From Amphritea atlantica (GTDB lineage Bacteria > Pseudomonadota > Gammaproteobacteria > Pseudomonadales > Balneatricaceae): a DNA stretch of 64,000 nt. Location: NCBI RefSeq assembly GCF_900111095.1, contig NZ_FOGB01000011.1, positions 62,001 through 126,000 on the forward strand, read 5' to 3'. Numbering within the stretch: position 1 is the stretch's first letter; every line of letters starts with the position of its first letter. Below, in pieces: positions 46,883 to 56,144 of the stretch. The translations under genes were made by a program, and so were the position numbers. The notes beneath the pieces were generated by a model. It did no database searches. It was given only the letters and a program-made list of their open reading frames with translations, and was not told where the DNA came from.

Positions 46883-47488
46883 TTATTGGGCAGCGTTATA
46901 GAAGCGCTGCTCGGTGGCCACTCCTTCCAGTGGTATATCCCAGCTTTCGGTTGTCAGCTGGTCCACTTTCTGCAGGTCATGAGCCAGTCCGATCAGGCGG
47001 GTTCCCCTGTCTTTACGCCAACTCTGTTTAAATGCAAAGGTACGGTCGTAGTAACCCCCACCCATACCCAGCCGACCGCCCTCATCATCAAATGCCACCA
47101 GCGGCAAAAGCACCAGGTCCAGTGCCCAGGCCGGGCGGCGTGGCGCCCGTATAACTGAGGGCTCTTTGATACCGTAGATGTTTTTCGTTAACACCGTCTC
47201 TTTTTTGTATTCAATAAACCAAAGGCGGTTATGACGAACCGGATGGAGCACGGGAAGGAAGCACTGTTTACCCCGTTTGCGGCAGTAATCGATTACCTGT
47301 TCGGCACTGATCTCACCATCGCTGGCAAGATAGAGCGCGATGGTGCGACTGCGGCGGAACTGAGTTAGCCGTCGTAAGGTTGCGAGTAATCCGTGCGCGT
47401 GCTGACGTTGCTGTGCGGGAGTCAGGCTTCGCCGCGCTTTGCGCATCTGACGACGCAGATTCTGTTTAAAATCTGTGGCTTTATTCAT
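46883..47488 (-). CDS. fthC: 5-formyltetrahydrofolate cyclo-ligase
   Basis: Converts 5-formyl-THF to 5,10-methenyl-THF with ATP. It has 201 residues (ygfA in E. coli). Motifs: LRRQMRKARRSLTPAQQRQH at the N-terminus, IALYLASDGEIS, CFLPVLHP, and the ATP/folate motif LVLLPLVAFDDEGGRLGMGG with the GGGYYDRTF that follows. It lies directly downstream of the 6S RNA gene on the same strand, as in most gammaproteobacteria, and the two may be made from one precursor. Confidence 0.95.
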   Translation of the reverse strand: MNKATDFKQNLRRQMRKARRSLTPAQQRQHAHGLLATLRRLTQFRRSRTIALYLASDGEISAEQVIDYCRKRGKQCFLPVLHPVRHNRLWFIEYKKETVLTKNIYGIKEPSVIRAPRRPAWALDLVLLPLVAFDDEGGRLGMGGGYYDRTFAFKQSWRKDRGTRLIGLAHDLQKVDQLTTESWDIPLEGVATEQRFYNAAQ

Positions 47489-47512
47489 AGGTTGGGTGCA
47501 GAAGAAAAAGAA

Positions 47513-47693
47513 AAGACTCCCCAGGGTTGCGGCGCTGATATCGGCCCTGAACCCGAAGGTTCAAGGTGGCAGCCTCCGGAGAACATTAGGCTTTCCGTCT
47601 GGCGGACATGCACATCAGTTAACCAGGAAGCTTCCAAAAGTGTGATTATCGGCTCAAGGGACTAAATCAGACTACCAATAACCTCAGGGAGCT
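47513..47693 (-). ncRNA. ssrS: 6S RNA
   Basis: A regulatory RNA that binds the sigma70 form of RNA polymerase and mimics an open promoter. On the minus strand the 5' end (gctccctgaggtt) pairs with the 3' end (aaccctggggagt) to form the closing stem. Inside are tccctTgagccgataat, near-identical to E. coli 6S (ccctgagccgatat), and ccttgaacc..gggttcaaggg, which matches its 3' hairpin. The place between zapA and fthC is the conserved location. About 181 nt long; ends are estimates from the promoter and the closing stem. Confidence 0.92.
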
Positions 47694-47699
47694 GGCTCC

Positions 47700-47727
47700 A
47701 TTATACCGCTCCGAAACGGAATGTCAG
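47700..47727 (-). promoter_or_regulatory. Sigma70 promoter of 6S RNA
   Basis: On the minus strand: -35 CTGACA (47727-47722), a 16-base spacer and -10 TATAAT (47705-47700). The predicted start is about 47693, just before the 6S closing stem. Five of six -35 bases and all -10 bases match consensus. Confidence 0.75.
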
Positions 47728-47829
47728 CCTTGAAATAAAACTTAACTGTGCTAACAGATAAATTGGCTGGTCAGTAACCTTATGAAAAGCAAGTCTATTA
47801 ATTAAAGATGAAAAATATTCATGGCAGGA

Positions 47830-48123
47830 TCAGGGGGTATCCGGCAGTGTCTGCTCAATCAGTTGGCTCAGCTGATTGAGTCGGGAGTGGGTCTCGTTGC
47901 GTTCTGCCGCCTGGTTTGTTTGCAGCTCATAGGTGATATTCAGTGCCGCCATTACGGCAACCTTTTCGGAGCCGATGATGCGTCCTCCGGCTCGTATCTC
48001 CTGCATCTTTTTATCCAGATAAGCGGCTGCTTTCAGTAGCTCCCCCTCAGCTTCCGCCGGACAGGCGACTACATACTCTTTGCCCAGCAGCGTGACGGAG
48101 ATATTTCGCGGGGAACTGCTCAT
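47830..48123 (-). CDS. zapA: Cell division protein ZapA
   Basis: A 97-residue FtsZ-associated protein that bundles FtsZ filaments. The globular N-terminal part reads ISVTLLGKEYVVACPAEAEG, followed by AAYLDKKMQEIR and EKVAVMAALNITYEL, and then a coiled coil from about residue 70. It overlaps the start-proximal zapB-like gene by 4 bases (ATGA type), and 6S RNA lies downstream. Confidence 0.95.
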   Translation of the reverse strand: MSSSPRNISVTLLGKEYVVACPAEAEGELLKAAAYLDKKMQEIRAGGRIIGSEKVAVMAALNITYELQTNQAAERNETHSRLNQLSQLIEQTLPDTP

Positions 48124-48329
48124 GCCTGCTGCTCCAGTGTTTTAAGGCGACTGATCATCGCTTCGATTTTCTGCTCTGTCTGCCCGGTGATCTGAAGGCG
48201 CTGGTTGCGCTCCTCTTTCAGTGCTGCGATTTGCAGGTGCAGATCCCGGTTTGACTGCTCAAGTTGCTGGCAGTGCCGGATCAGCTCATTGATCTGTTGT
48301 TCCAGTTTATCGAACGCTTGCGCAGACAT
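48120..48329 (-). CDS. ZapB-like coiled-coil protein (TIGR02449 type)
   Basis: A 69-residue, fully coiled-coil protein: FDKLEQQINELIRHCQQLEQ, then LHLQIAALKEERNQRLQ. It matches the small family found just upstream of zapA in Pseudomonas-type genomes, thought to act in cell division like ZapB. It overlaps zapA by 4 bases and is divergent from the UPF0149 gene. Confidence 0.85.
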   Translation of the reverse strand: MSAQAFDKLEQQINELIRHCQQLEQSNRDLHLQIAALKEERNQRLQITGQTEQKIEAMISRLKTLEQQA

Positions 48330-48468
48330 AGGTATAAGACTCAGTTATCAGAGACAGTATGATAAGCGGAAAATGGTTGGTAATCGAGTGCTGTTTCGTG
48401 GTGCCACCGTAGTTGAAGTGCTAGGATATGAATCCAGAAAAGTTAAGTCGATACAGAGTAGCTCCGCC

Positions 48469-49065
48469 ATGCCCGAAACGCAGTCCCCCGAAGATTACCT
48501 CCCCGAATATTATGAAATGTGCGATGTGCTGGTCGCCGAAGACAGTATGACCAGTAGCGCTGCTGAGTTGCACGGTTTGTTGTGCGGCTATCTGTCCGCT
48601 GGTGCCCGCTTCAGTCACGAAGCCTGGCTGAAGCTGGCCGCTGAGCTGACCGATATTACAGAATTTCGCCATGAGTCCTCTAAGCTCGCATTTACCGACC
48701 TCTATGACGGCGTGGTAGCGCAGTTGGAGCAGGGCGATTTCGGCTTTCAGCTGCTGCTACCCGATGATGATCTGTCCATGGCTGAACGGGCCGAAGCTCT
48801 GGGATGCTGGTGTCAGGGTTATCTGACTGGTTTTGGTCTGCAGGGTGGACATACCAATGAATCGCTCTCGGATGAGCTGAAAGAAGCGCTTGCCGATATG
48901 GAGCAGATCGCTCAGATTGAGCTGGAACCTGAAGCAGACGAAGAGAGTGAGGCGGATCTGATGGAGCTGCAGGAATATGTCCGTATCTCATCGATGATGA
49001 TCTTTGGCGAGTTTAATGCTCCGCCGTCACCGGAGGAGGTTGCACCGGGTGCAACCCTTCACTAA
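48469..49065 (+). CDS. UPF0149 (YgfB/YecA-like) family protein
   Basis: A 198-residue protein of the UPF0149 family, all helical. Family segments are SSAAELHGLLCGYLSAGA, LLPDDDLSMAERAEALGCWC, GYLTGFGLQGG and the late EYVRISSMMIFGEF. In Pseudomonas the YgfB relative represses an endopeptidase gene; the general role is unclear. The ATG at 48469 is chosen since the family starts shortly before the AELHGLL motif; upstream in-frame codons give non-family sequence. It leads pepP-ubiH-ubiI. Confidence 0.9.
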   Translation: MPETQSPEDYLPEYYEMCDVLVAEDSMTSSAAELHGLLCGYLSAGARFSHEAWLKLAAELTDITEFRHESSKLAFTDLYDGVVAQLEQGDFGFQLLLPDDDLSMAERAEALGCWCQGYLTGFGLQGGHTNESLSDELKEALADMEQIAQIELEPEADEESEADLMELQEYVRISSMMIFGEFNAPPSPEEVAPGATLH

Positions 49066-49082
49066 CAGGAGTGACTACCGAG

Positions 49083-50396
49083 ATGCGAATCAGTCAGTCA
49101 GGTTTTGCCGCCCGTCGTCAGCAGTTGATGGATCAGATGGCACCGGGCAGTGTTGCGATTATTCCGGCAGCGGCAGATGTGCCACGTAACCGGGATGTTG
49201 AGTATCCCTTCCGTCAGGATAGCGATTTTTATTATCTGACCGGTTTTAATGAGCCGGACGCACTGCTGCTGCTGATACCGGGGCGCAGTGAGGGGCAGGT
49301 GGTGATTTTTTGTCGTGACCGGGACCCTGAGATGGAGATCTGGAACGGTTATCGCGCCGGACCTGAAGGGGTGTGTAAACAGTATGGTGCCGATCAGGCC
49401 TACCCCGTTGCCGAAATGGATGAGCGGATGGCTGAGCTGCTGGAGGGCAGGGCACGGCTCTATTACTCCATGGGAAGCAGTGAAGCGCTCGATGGCCAGG
49501 TGCGTGACTGGCTCAACAGTATCCGTAAGAAAGCCCGTCTGGGAGCGGTTGCGCCATCTGAAATTGTTATGCTTGATCACCTTCTGCATGAGATGCGGCT
49601 GTTTAAATCAGCGGAAGAGATTGAGGTGATGCGGGCTGCGGGACGGATCTCAGCAGAAGCCCATGTCCGGGCGATGAAGGCGTGTCAGCCGGGATTGCTT
49701 GAGTATCAGCTGGAGGCGGAGATTACGCATCATTTTGCGATGAACGGCTGCCGCCTGCCTGCTTACTCCTCCATTGTCGGTGGCGGTGATAATGCCTGTG
49801 TGCTGCACTATACCGAGAATCGGGATGAGCTGAAAAACGGTGATCTGGTGCTGATCGATGCGGGCTGTGAGCTGGACTACTATGCCGGTGATATTACCCG
49901 CACCTTTCCTGTCTCCGGGAAGTTCAGTCCGGAACAGCAGGCGGTTTACGAGCTGGTGTTGAAGTCTCAGTTGGCGTGTATCGAAGCGATTCGCCCCGGG
50001 GTGCCCTGGATCCGTATTCATGATCTGTCGGTTGAGATATTAACCCAGGGACTGATTGATCTTGGGCTGCTCAAAGGTGATCTGGAAGGCTTGATTGAAA
50101 GTGGCGCCTATAAAGCGTTTTATATGCACCGCATCGGCCACTGGCTGGGTATGGATGTGCATGATGTTGGTGATTACAAAGTGAATGGCGACTGGCGGCC
50201 TCTGGAGCCGGGTATGGTAATGACCGTGGAACCGGGCATCTATATTTCACCACAGAACGAACATGTGGATAAGAGATGGCGAGGTATCGGCATCCGTATT
50301 GAAGATGATGTACTGGTGACCGAAAATGGCTATGAGATTCTCAGTGCCGGTGTACCAAAAAGTGTGGCTGAGATCGAGCAGTTAATGGCTCGCTAA
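49083..50396 (+). CDS. pepP: Xaa-Pro aminopeptidase PepP
   Basis: Metallopeptidase that removes N-terminal residues preceding proline. It has 437 residues. The N-terminal domain has VEYPFRQDSDFYYLTGFNEP. The pita-bread catalytic domain carries the metal ligands in LIDAGCELDYYAGDITRTF, YMHRIGHWLGMDVHDVG, VMTVEPGIYIS and GIGIRIEDDVLVTENG. The ATG at 49083 is preferred over the GTG at 49071, which sits directly on the aggag ribosome binding site. It is 17 bases downstream of the UPF0149 gene. Confidence 0.96.
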   Translation: MRISQSGFAARRQQLMDQMAPGSVAIIPAAADVPRNRDVEYPFRQDSDFYYLTGFNEPDALLLLIPGRSEGQVVIFCRDRDPEMEIWNGYRAGPEGVCKQYGADQAYPVAEMDERMAELLEGRARLYYSMGSSEALDGQVRDWLNSIRKKARLGAVAPSEIVMLDHLLHEMRLFKSAEEIEVMRAAGRISAEAHVRAMKACQPGLLEYQLEAEITHHFAMNGCRLPAYSSIVGGGDNACVLHYTENRDELKNGDLVLIDAGCELDYYAGDITRTFPVSGKFSPEQQAVYELVLKSQLACIEAIRPGVPWIRIHDLSVEILTQGLIDLGLLKGDLEGLIESGAYKAFYMHRIGHWLGMDVHDVGDYKVNGDWRPLEPGMVMTVEPGIYISPQNEHVDKRWRGIGIRIEDDVLVTENGYEILSAGVPKSVAEIEQLMAR

Positions 50397-50463
50397 GCCT
50401 TATGTACAAGTATCTTTTCACGCCTGTTGCAGGCGGCCTTACGTGTTAATAACCCGGACGACT

Positions 50464-51738
50464 ATGAAGCAGCATTACGATATTTTGATCATTGGTGGTG
50501 GTATGGTAGGGGCCAGTCTTGCTGCGTCGCTGATCCCTGCCGGGAAACGGCTGGGGCTGTCTATCGCGGTGGTTGAAGCGTTTCCGATGACTGATGCCGG
50601 CAGTGTTGAATACCAGCCCAGTTATGATGCCCGGGCGACGGCGCTGGCCTATGGCAGCCGTCTGATCTACGAACAGATCGGTATCTGGGAGCAGCTGTGT
50701 GAACATCTCTCTCCCATCACTGATATCCATGTGTCAGATAAGGGGCGATTTGGTGTGTCCCGACTCAATGCCGGGGAGGAAAACGTCGCTGCGCTGGGGT
50801 ATGTGGTAGAAAATCACTGGCTGGGCCGGGTACTGATGAATCGCTTAGCTCAGCCGGATGCGGCGCATATTGATCTGCTCTGCCCTGCTGAGGTAACCGC
50901 AGTAAGCTACCAGCAGCAGAATATGGCGGTGACACTGAGTGCCGGGGGATCTGAACACTCGCTGACAGCTGAATTAGTGGTGATGGCCGATGGCGGCCGT
51001 TCAGGGTTGCGCGAGCAGCTGGGGATCGGTTATCAACAGCAGGGCTATCATCAGCATGCACTGGTCACCAATATCAGCCCGGAAACCAGCCATCACCATA
51101 TCGCCTATGAACGCTTCACCGATACCGGGCCGATGGCGCTTCTGCCCCTTGAAGATCTGCCCGCAGATTCCGCTAGCGGACAAACCGGAGTTCGTCACCG
51201 GATGGGGCTGGTGTGGACCGTGCCCGATGACCAGATAGAGGAACTGATGGCGCTGAACGACCGGGCGTTTATTGAGCGGGTGCATGAGCGGTTTGGTTAC
51301 CGGGCCGGCGTGTTTGTTAAAGTGGGGGAACGCTACAGTTACCCGCTGAAGCTCAGTGTCGCCGATGAGCAGGTGCGGCAGGGGTTGATCGTGCTTGGCA
51401 ATGCCGCCCATGCGCTGCACCCTATCGCCGGTCAGGGCTATAATCTGGCGCTACGGGGCGTGGTGTCTCTGGCGGCTGAGCTGATCCGGGCCCGGGAGGC
51501 GGGTATCGGTCTGGGGGATGTCAACCATCTGACCCGGTTTGCCCGGCAGGTGCGTCAGGATCAGCAAAAAACCATCGGTTTCAGTGACAAAACCATGAAA
51601 CTTTTCTCCAACAGTAACCCTCTGCTGGCGCTGGGACGCAGTGCCGGTTTACAGTTGCTGGATATCTGCCCGCTGGCGAAAACAGTGTTTGCCCGCAGTG
51701 CCATGGGACTTGATCAGCCCACCCCGGATCTGCGCTAA
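50464..51738 (+). CDS. ubiH: UbiH family 2-octaprenyl-6-methoxyphenol hydroxylase
   Basis: FAD-dependent monooxygenase of ubiquinone synthesis. It has 424 residues. Motifs: the dinucleotide fold ILIIGGGMVGASLAASL, the DG motif VVMADGGRSGLREQLG, and the second FAD motif VLGNAAHALHPIAGQGYNLA. It follows pepP and precedes ubiI, the usual operon order. The ATG at 50464 is set by the family start; ggacgact lies upstream. Confidence 0.94.
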   Translation: MKQHYDILIIGGGMVGASLAASLIPAGKRLGLSIAVVEAFPMTDAGSVEYQPSYDARATALAYGSRLIYEQIGIWEQLCEHLSPITDIHVSDKGRFGVSRLNAGEENVAALGYVVENHWLGRVLMNRLAQPDAAHIDLLCPAEVTAVSYQQQNMAVTLSAGGSEHSLTAELVVMADGGRSGLREQLGIGYQQQGYHQHALVTNISPETSHHHIAYERFTDTGPMALLPLEDLPADSASGQTGVRHRMGLVWTVPDDQIEELMALNDRAFIERVHERFGYRAGVFVKVGERYSYPLKLSVADEQVRQGLIVLGNAAHALHPIAGQGYNLALRGVVSLAAELIRAREAGIGLGDVNHLTRFARQVRQDQQKTIGFSDKTMKLFSNSNPLLALGRSAGLQLLDICPLAKTVFARSAMGLDQPTPDLR

Positions 51739-51783
51739 TTTACCCTGCATCTGCCTGCTGCATAGCGGTGTGAGAGGACTCGA

Positions 51784-53043
51784 ATGACACACAATAACGA
51801 AACAGATCTGGTGATTGTCGGTGCCGGTATGGTGGGGCTGACACTCGCGGCTTTACTGGCAGACAGCGGTCTGCGTATCCGTATTCTTGAAAGCCGGGAG
51901 ATCGATCCGGTGAGTGCGCTGGCGTGGGAGCAAAGTCAGCGGGCAAACGGCTATGATCCCAGGGTGAGCGCGTTGACGGTAGCCTCGCAGCAGGTATTAA
52001 CAGTGGCCGGTGCCTGGCAGCAGATCGAACAGATGCGCTTGATGCCCTATCGGGCAATGGATGTCTGGGATGGCGAGGGTAGCGGGGCGATCCGCTTTGA
52101 TTGTGCTGAGCTGCACGAACCCTGTCTCGGACATATCGTGGAAAACCGGGTGACCCAGACCGCACTGCTGAATCGGGTGCAGGATCAGGAAAACTGTGAA
52201 CTGTCTGTGGCTGTACGGTTGCTGGAACTCTCTGAACCCGACGCAGATGCCGTGCGTACCCTGACACTCAGCAATGGTGAAGTGATCCGGGCGCGCTGTG
52301 TGGTGGCGGCCGATGGCGCCCTGTCGAATACCCGTCGGCTGGCGGGAATCGGCATGTGGGAGTGGGATTATGGGCATCACGCCATCGTCACCACTGTGAC
52401 CACGGAAAAGTCTAATCAGGCGACCTGCTGGCAGCGTTTCACTGAGGATGGCCCGCTGGCGTTCTTGCCGCTACCTGACACTCACCTCAGCTCGATTGTC
52501 TGGTCAACCTCTCCGGACCATGCCAAAGCGCTGATGGAGCTGGATGATGTCGAGTTCTGTCAGGCATTGGGACGCGCTTTTGAAGAGCGCCTGGGGGCGG
52601 TGCAACAGACCGATCAGCGGTTCGTCTTTCCGCTGCGCCAGCGCCATGCAAAGCAGTACGTTAAGGCAGGTTTTGCCGCAATCGGTGATGCGGCGCATAC
52701 GATCCATCCGCTGGCTGGACAGGGAGTCAACCTGGGGTTGATGGATGCTGCGGCGCTGGCGGAAACGATTATCGATGGTGTGACGGACGGAGTGGCCTGG
52801 AATTCTGAATATCATCTGCGTCGCTTTCAGCGCGCGCGGCAGAGTGAAAACCTGCAGATGGCGGCAACAATGGAAGGCTTTAAGCGTTTGTTTAACACCC
52901 ATAATCCGTTACCGCGATTGCTGCGTAATAGCGGTATGAGCCTGCTGAATACCCTGGCACCGGTGAAAAATCATATCGTTCAGCAGGCGATGGGGCTCAG
53001 TGGTAATCTGCCTCGTCTGGCTCGCAGACCTGTCAGGGATTAA
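51784..53043 (+). CDS. ubiI: UbiI/VisC family ubiquinone hydroxylase
   Basis: FAD-dependent monooxygenase, 419 residues, paralogous to ubiH. Motifs: LVIVGAGMVGLTLAALLADS, VVAADGALSNTRRLAG and AAIGDAAHTIHPLAGQGVNL. UbiI hydroxylates C5 of the ubiquinone ring in E. coli. The assignment to UbiI rather than UbiF rests on the pepP-ubiH-ubiI order. It follows ubiH by 45 bases, with gagagga before the ATG. Confidence 0.92.
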   Translation: MTHNNETDLVIVGAGMVGLTLAALLADSGLRIRILESREIDPVSALAWEQSQRANGYDPRVSALTVASQQVLTVAGAWQQIEQMRLMPYRAMDVWDGEGSGAIRFDCAELHEPCLGHIVENRVTQTALLNRVQDQENCELSVAVRLLELSEPDADAVRTLTLSNGEVIRARCVVAADGALSNTRRLAGIGMWEWDYGHHAIVTTVTTEKSNQATCWQRFTEDGPLAFLPLPDTHLSSIVWSTSPDHAKALMELDDVEFCQALGRAFEERLGAVQQTDQRFVFPLRQRHAKQYVKAGFAAIGDAAHTIHPLAGQGVNLGLMDAAALAETIIDGVTDGVAWNSEYHLRRFQRARQSENLQMAATMEGFKRLFNTHNPLPRLLRNSGMSLLNTLAPVKNHIVQQAMGLSGNLPRLARRPVRD

Positions 53044-53284
53044 GCGGCTTAATTGCGCCTGGTAACAGCGATAGCGCAGCAGCAGAGTCTTATCGATAGC
53101 GGAAAAACGTTATATAGACTAATTGATCCGGGTGAATCTGAGAGCAAAATTTGCACTGTCAGATAATTCTATATACATTGTCTGCCCTTTTCAGATATAG
53201 CCCTTAGCTTTAATGCTGAATAACAATTAATAGTGTCAGTTACAGAGTGACGACAAAGTCGCTCAGGATAAAAGAGTTAAGAAT
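53044..53284 (+). promoter_or_regulatory. gcvT upstream region
   Basis: A 241-base gap with a candidate sigma70 promoter: TTGCAC (53151-53156), a 17-base spacer and TACATT (53174-53179). A 6-bp hairpin (agtgac / gtcgct) lies near 53246-53263. The conserved glycine riboswitch core is not recognisable, so control is more likely by transcription factors (GcvA/GcvR type). Confidence 0.35.
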
Positions 53285-54391
53285 ATGGGACAGCAAACCG
53301 CGCTTTACCAGAAACACCTGCAGATGAATGCTAAGCTGGTCGACTTTGGTGGCTGGGATATGCCTATAAATTATGGTTCTCAGGTTGAGGAACATCATAA
53401 AGTACGTACCGATGTGGGAATGTTTGATGTATCCCATATGACGGTGGTTGATGTCACCGGCGCCGATGCCAAAGAGTATCTGCGCTATCTGCTGGCGAAC
53501 GATGTGATACGGTTGAAGGAGCGCGGAAAAGCACTCTACAGCGGTATGCTGAATGAGACCGGTGGTGTGGTTGATGATCTGATTGTTTACCTGATGACCG
53601 ACCCGGATGTCACTGGAGAGTGGTTTCGCGTGGTGGTCAACTGCGGCACCCGGGAAAAGGATCTGCGCTGGATGGCAGATCATACCGCGGGCTTTGATAA
53701 TGTCGCGCTGACCGAGCGTCCGGAATTGGCGATGGTGGCAATTCAGGGGCCCAATGCGCTGGCCCGGGTAATCTCGGTTGTGAGTGAATCCAGAGGCAAG
53801 CTGATCGAGAATCTGAAGCCTTTTCAGGGGCTTGAATCTGAAGGCTGGTTTTTTGCCAGAACTGGCTATACTGGTGAAGATGGACTTGAGGTGATGGTGC
53901 CGGAGGAGTATGTTGCAGACTTCTGGCAGGCGCTGGCGGATGCCGGTGTTGCTCCCTGTGGACTGGGTGCGCGTGATACATTGCGCCTTGAAGCGGGTAT
54001 GAATCTGTATGGTTCGGATATGGACGAGAAAATTTCTCCGCTGTCGGCTAATATGGGTTGGACAATCGCTTGGGAACCGGCCGATCGCGATTTTGTCGGC
54101 CGTCAGGCGCTTGAAAATCAGCGCAGTGCTGGTGTAAAACAGAAGCTGGTGGGGCTGGTACTTGAAAGCCGGGGCGTTCTTCGCAGCCATCAGAAAGTGA
54201 TGATTAATGGTGAGGAAGCGGGTGAGATCACCAGCGGTACTTTCTCTCCGACCCTGGGTTGTTCTATCGCAATGGCCCGGGTTTCAGCTGAAATTGCTGA
54301 TACATGTCATGTTGATATGCGTGGCAAACTGGTAGAAGTAAAAGTGGTAAAACCGTCATTTGTGCGCAATGGCGCGAAAGTGTTTTCATAA
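53285..54391 (+). CDS. gcvT: Glycine cleavage system T-protein (aminomethyltransferase)
   Basis: Moves the aminomethyl carbon from the H-protein to tetrahydrofolate, releasing ammonia. It has 368 residues. Motifs: [61 protein letters not shown] and [17 protein letters not shown]. gcvH follows 23 bases downstream. gcvP is not in this operon. Confidence 0.97.
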   Translation: MGQQTALYQKHLQMNAKLVDFGGWDMPINYGSQVEEHHKVRTDVGMFDVSHMTVVDVTGADAKEYLRYLLANDVIRLKERGKALYSGMLNETGGVVDDLIVYLMTDPDVTGEWFRVVVNCGTREKDLRWMADHTAGFDNVALTERPELAMVAIQGPNALARVISVVSESRGKLIENLKPFQGLESEGWFFARTGYTGEDGLEVMVPEEYVADFWQALADAGVAPCGLGARDTLRLEAGMNLYGSDMDEKISPLSANMGWTIAWEPADRDFVGRQALENQRSAGVKQKLVGLVLESRGVLRSHQKVMINGEEAGEITSGTFSPTLGCSIAMARVSAEIADTCHVDMRGKLVEVKVVKPSFVRNGAKVFS

Positions 54392-54414
54392 ACTCTCACT
54401 GTAGGAAAGAGAAA

Positions 54415-54807
54415 ATGAGCGATATCCCAAGTGATCTGAAGTATGTTGCCAGCCATGAATGGATCCGTGACGAAGGTGACGGCGTGGTTACTATTGGTAT
54501 TACCGATCATGCCCAGGATCTGCTGGGTGATGTAGTATTTGTTGAGCTGCCAGAAGTCGGCGCTGAATTTGCTACAGGTGATGATCTGGGTGTAGTCGAG
54601 TCGGTTAAGGCTGCTTCGGATGTATACGCGCCGCTGAGTGGTGAAGTGATCGCCATCAATGAAGAGCTGGAAGATGCGCCTGAGCTGGTGAACAGCGACC
54701 CTTATGGCGATGGCTGGTTTGTCCAGATCCGTCTCTCCGATGAGAGCGAAACCGACGACCTGCTGGATGCGGATGGCTACGCGGAACTGTGCGAAGCTGA
54801 AAGCTGA
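54415..54807 (+). CDS. gcvH: Glycine cleavage system H-protein
   Basis: Lipoyl carrier of the glycine cleavage system, 130 residues. The lipoylated lysine is K65 in [15 protein letters not shown]. Other family segments are [33 protein letters not shown] and [13 protein letters not shown]. The stop codon is part of a palindrome (tgatcaga ac tctgatca, 54805-54822), just before the terminator. Confidence 0.97.
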   Translation: MSDIPSDLKYVASHEWIRDEGDGVVTIGITDHAQDLLGDVVFVELPEVGAEFATGDDLGVVESVKAASDVYAPLSGEVIAINEELEDAPELVNSDPYGDGWFVQIRLSDESETDDLLDADGYAELCEAES

Positions 54808-54831
54808 TCAGAACTCTGATCATAGATATTT

Positions 54832-54860
54832 AAGCCCTGCCCCTGCGGGGCTTTCTGTTT
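54832..54860 (+). terminator. Terminator after gcvH
   Basis: A 9-bp stem with one G-U pair (aagccctgc / gcggggctt, loop ccct) at 54832-54853 is followed by tctgtttt. It separates gcvTH from the downstream methyltransferase gene. Confidence 0.8.
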
Positions 54861-54926
54861 TCTGGGGACACAGGATATTGCTGTGGTTGCCCGACACTAT
54901 AACTGCAATTCTGAAGGTAACTCTCC

Positions 54927-56117
54927 TTGCAACAACTACGTTTGAATCCCGGCGCTGATAAGCGTCTTCGCGGTGGCCATGTCTGGATCTACAGCAATGA
55001 AGTGAACACTAAGCTTACCCCGTTGAAGCAGTTTACCCCGGGCGAGCAGGTGGTGGTGGAGAGTTCTTCAGGCAAGCCGCTGGGGCTGGCCTGTGTCAAT
55101 CCTAACTCGCTGATCTGTGGTCGTCTGGTGAGCCGCAGTGTGAAGATCCCGCTGGATCGCTCGCTGATTGTGCATCGTCTGAATATTGCGTTGTCACTGC
55201 GTGAAGCCTGCTTTGACACGCCTTGCTACCGTCTGGTGTTTGGTGACAGTGATGGCTTGCCTGGCCTGGTGATCGACCGCTTCTTCGATATTTTTGTGGT
55301 GCAGATTTCGACTGCGGGTATGGAGTTGCTGAAAGAGGATATCGTTGCGGCACTGGAAAAAGTGTTTAAACCGCAGGGCATCCTGTTCCGTAATGATGGC
55401 AAGATGCGTCAGACCGAGGGGCTGGAAAGTTATACCGAAGTCGCCTTTGGTGAAGTGCCGGAACTGGTGCCATTTGAAGAGAATGGTGTGTCTTTCGTGG
55501 CGCCGGTACACAAAGGTCAGAAGACCGGCTGGTTCTATGATCACCGTCTTAACCGGGCGCGGATGCAACAGCATGTTGAAGGTAAGCGGGTGCTGGACCT
55601 GTTTAGCTATATCGGTGGCTGGGGCGTGCAGGCACTGGCGGCGGGTGCGGAGCACGTTACCTGTCTGGATGCCTCTGAGTTTGCGTTGGATATCTCCCAG
55701 GAGAATGCGGTTCTGAATGGCGGTGAGGAGCGTTTTACCACCATTCAGGGCGATGCCTTTGATGGCTGTAAAATGCTGCTGGAGGAGGAAGAGAAGTTTG
55801 ATGTGGTGATCGTTGATCCGCCGGCCTTTATTCAGAAGCGCAAAGATATTCGTAATGGTGAGCAGGCGTATAAGCGGATCAATCAACTGGCGATGCGACT
55901 GGTGGCCAAGAACGGTATTCTGATATCGGCATCCTGTTCGATGCATCTGCAGCGAGAGCGGCTGGTGGATATCATCCGTTCGGAAAGCCGTACGCTGGAT
56001 CGTCAGGCACAGATCTTTGATCAGGGGCATCAGGGCGGCGATCATCCGGTGCATCCGGCGATCCCTGAAACCGACTATCTTAAATCATATTTTGTACGAC
56101 TGTTGCCAGTTACCTGA
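54927..56117 (+). CDS. Class I rRNA (cytosine-C5) methyltransferase, RlmI-like
   Basis: A 396-residue methyltransferase of the RlmI type. The N-terminal PUA domain begins RLNPGADKRLRGGHVWIYSN; the EEHAD-like middle part has LVFGDSDGLPGLVIDRF. The SAM site reads VLDLFSYIGGWGVQALAAGA, with VIVDPPAFIQKRKD and ILISASCSMHL (the catalytic-loop Cys). E. coli RlmI makes m5C1962 in 23S rRNA. It starts with TTG, 10 bases after gaagg, which implies low expression. Confidence 0.9.
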   Translation: MQQLRLNPGADKRLRGGHVWIYSNEVNTKLTPLKQFTPGEQVVVESSSGKPLGLACVNPNSLICGRLVSRSVKIPLDRSLIVHRLNIALSLREACFDTPCYRLVFGDSDGLPGLVIDRFFDIFVVQISTAGMELLKEDIVAALEKVFKPQGILFRNDGKMRQTEGLESYTEVAFGEVPELVPFEENGVSFVAPVHKGQKTGWFYDHRLNRARMQQHVEGKRVLDLFSYIGGWGVQALAAGAEHVTCLDASEFALDISQENAVLNGGEERFTTIQGDAFDGCKMLLEEEEKFDVVIVDPPAFIQKRKDIRNGEQAYKRINQLAMRLVAKNGILISASCSMHLQRERLVDIIRSESRTLDRQAQIFDQGHQGGDHPVHPAIPETDYLKSYFVRLLPVT

Positions 56118-56144
56118 GCTGGCAGCGAAAAGAGGGGAAAGGGT

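Noticed and set aside
53044-53284. Glycine riboswitch before gcvT
   Set aside because: The conserved purine-rich aptamer motifs are not visible.
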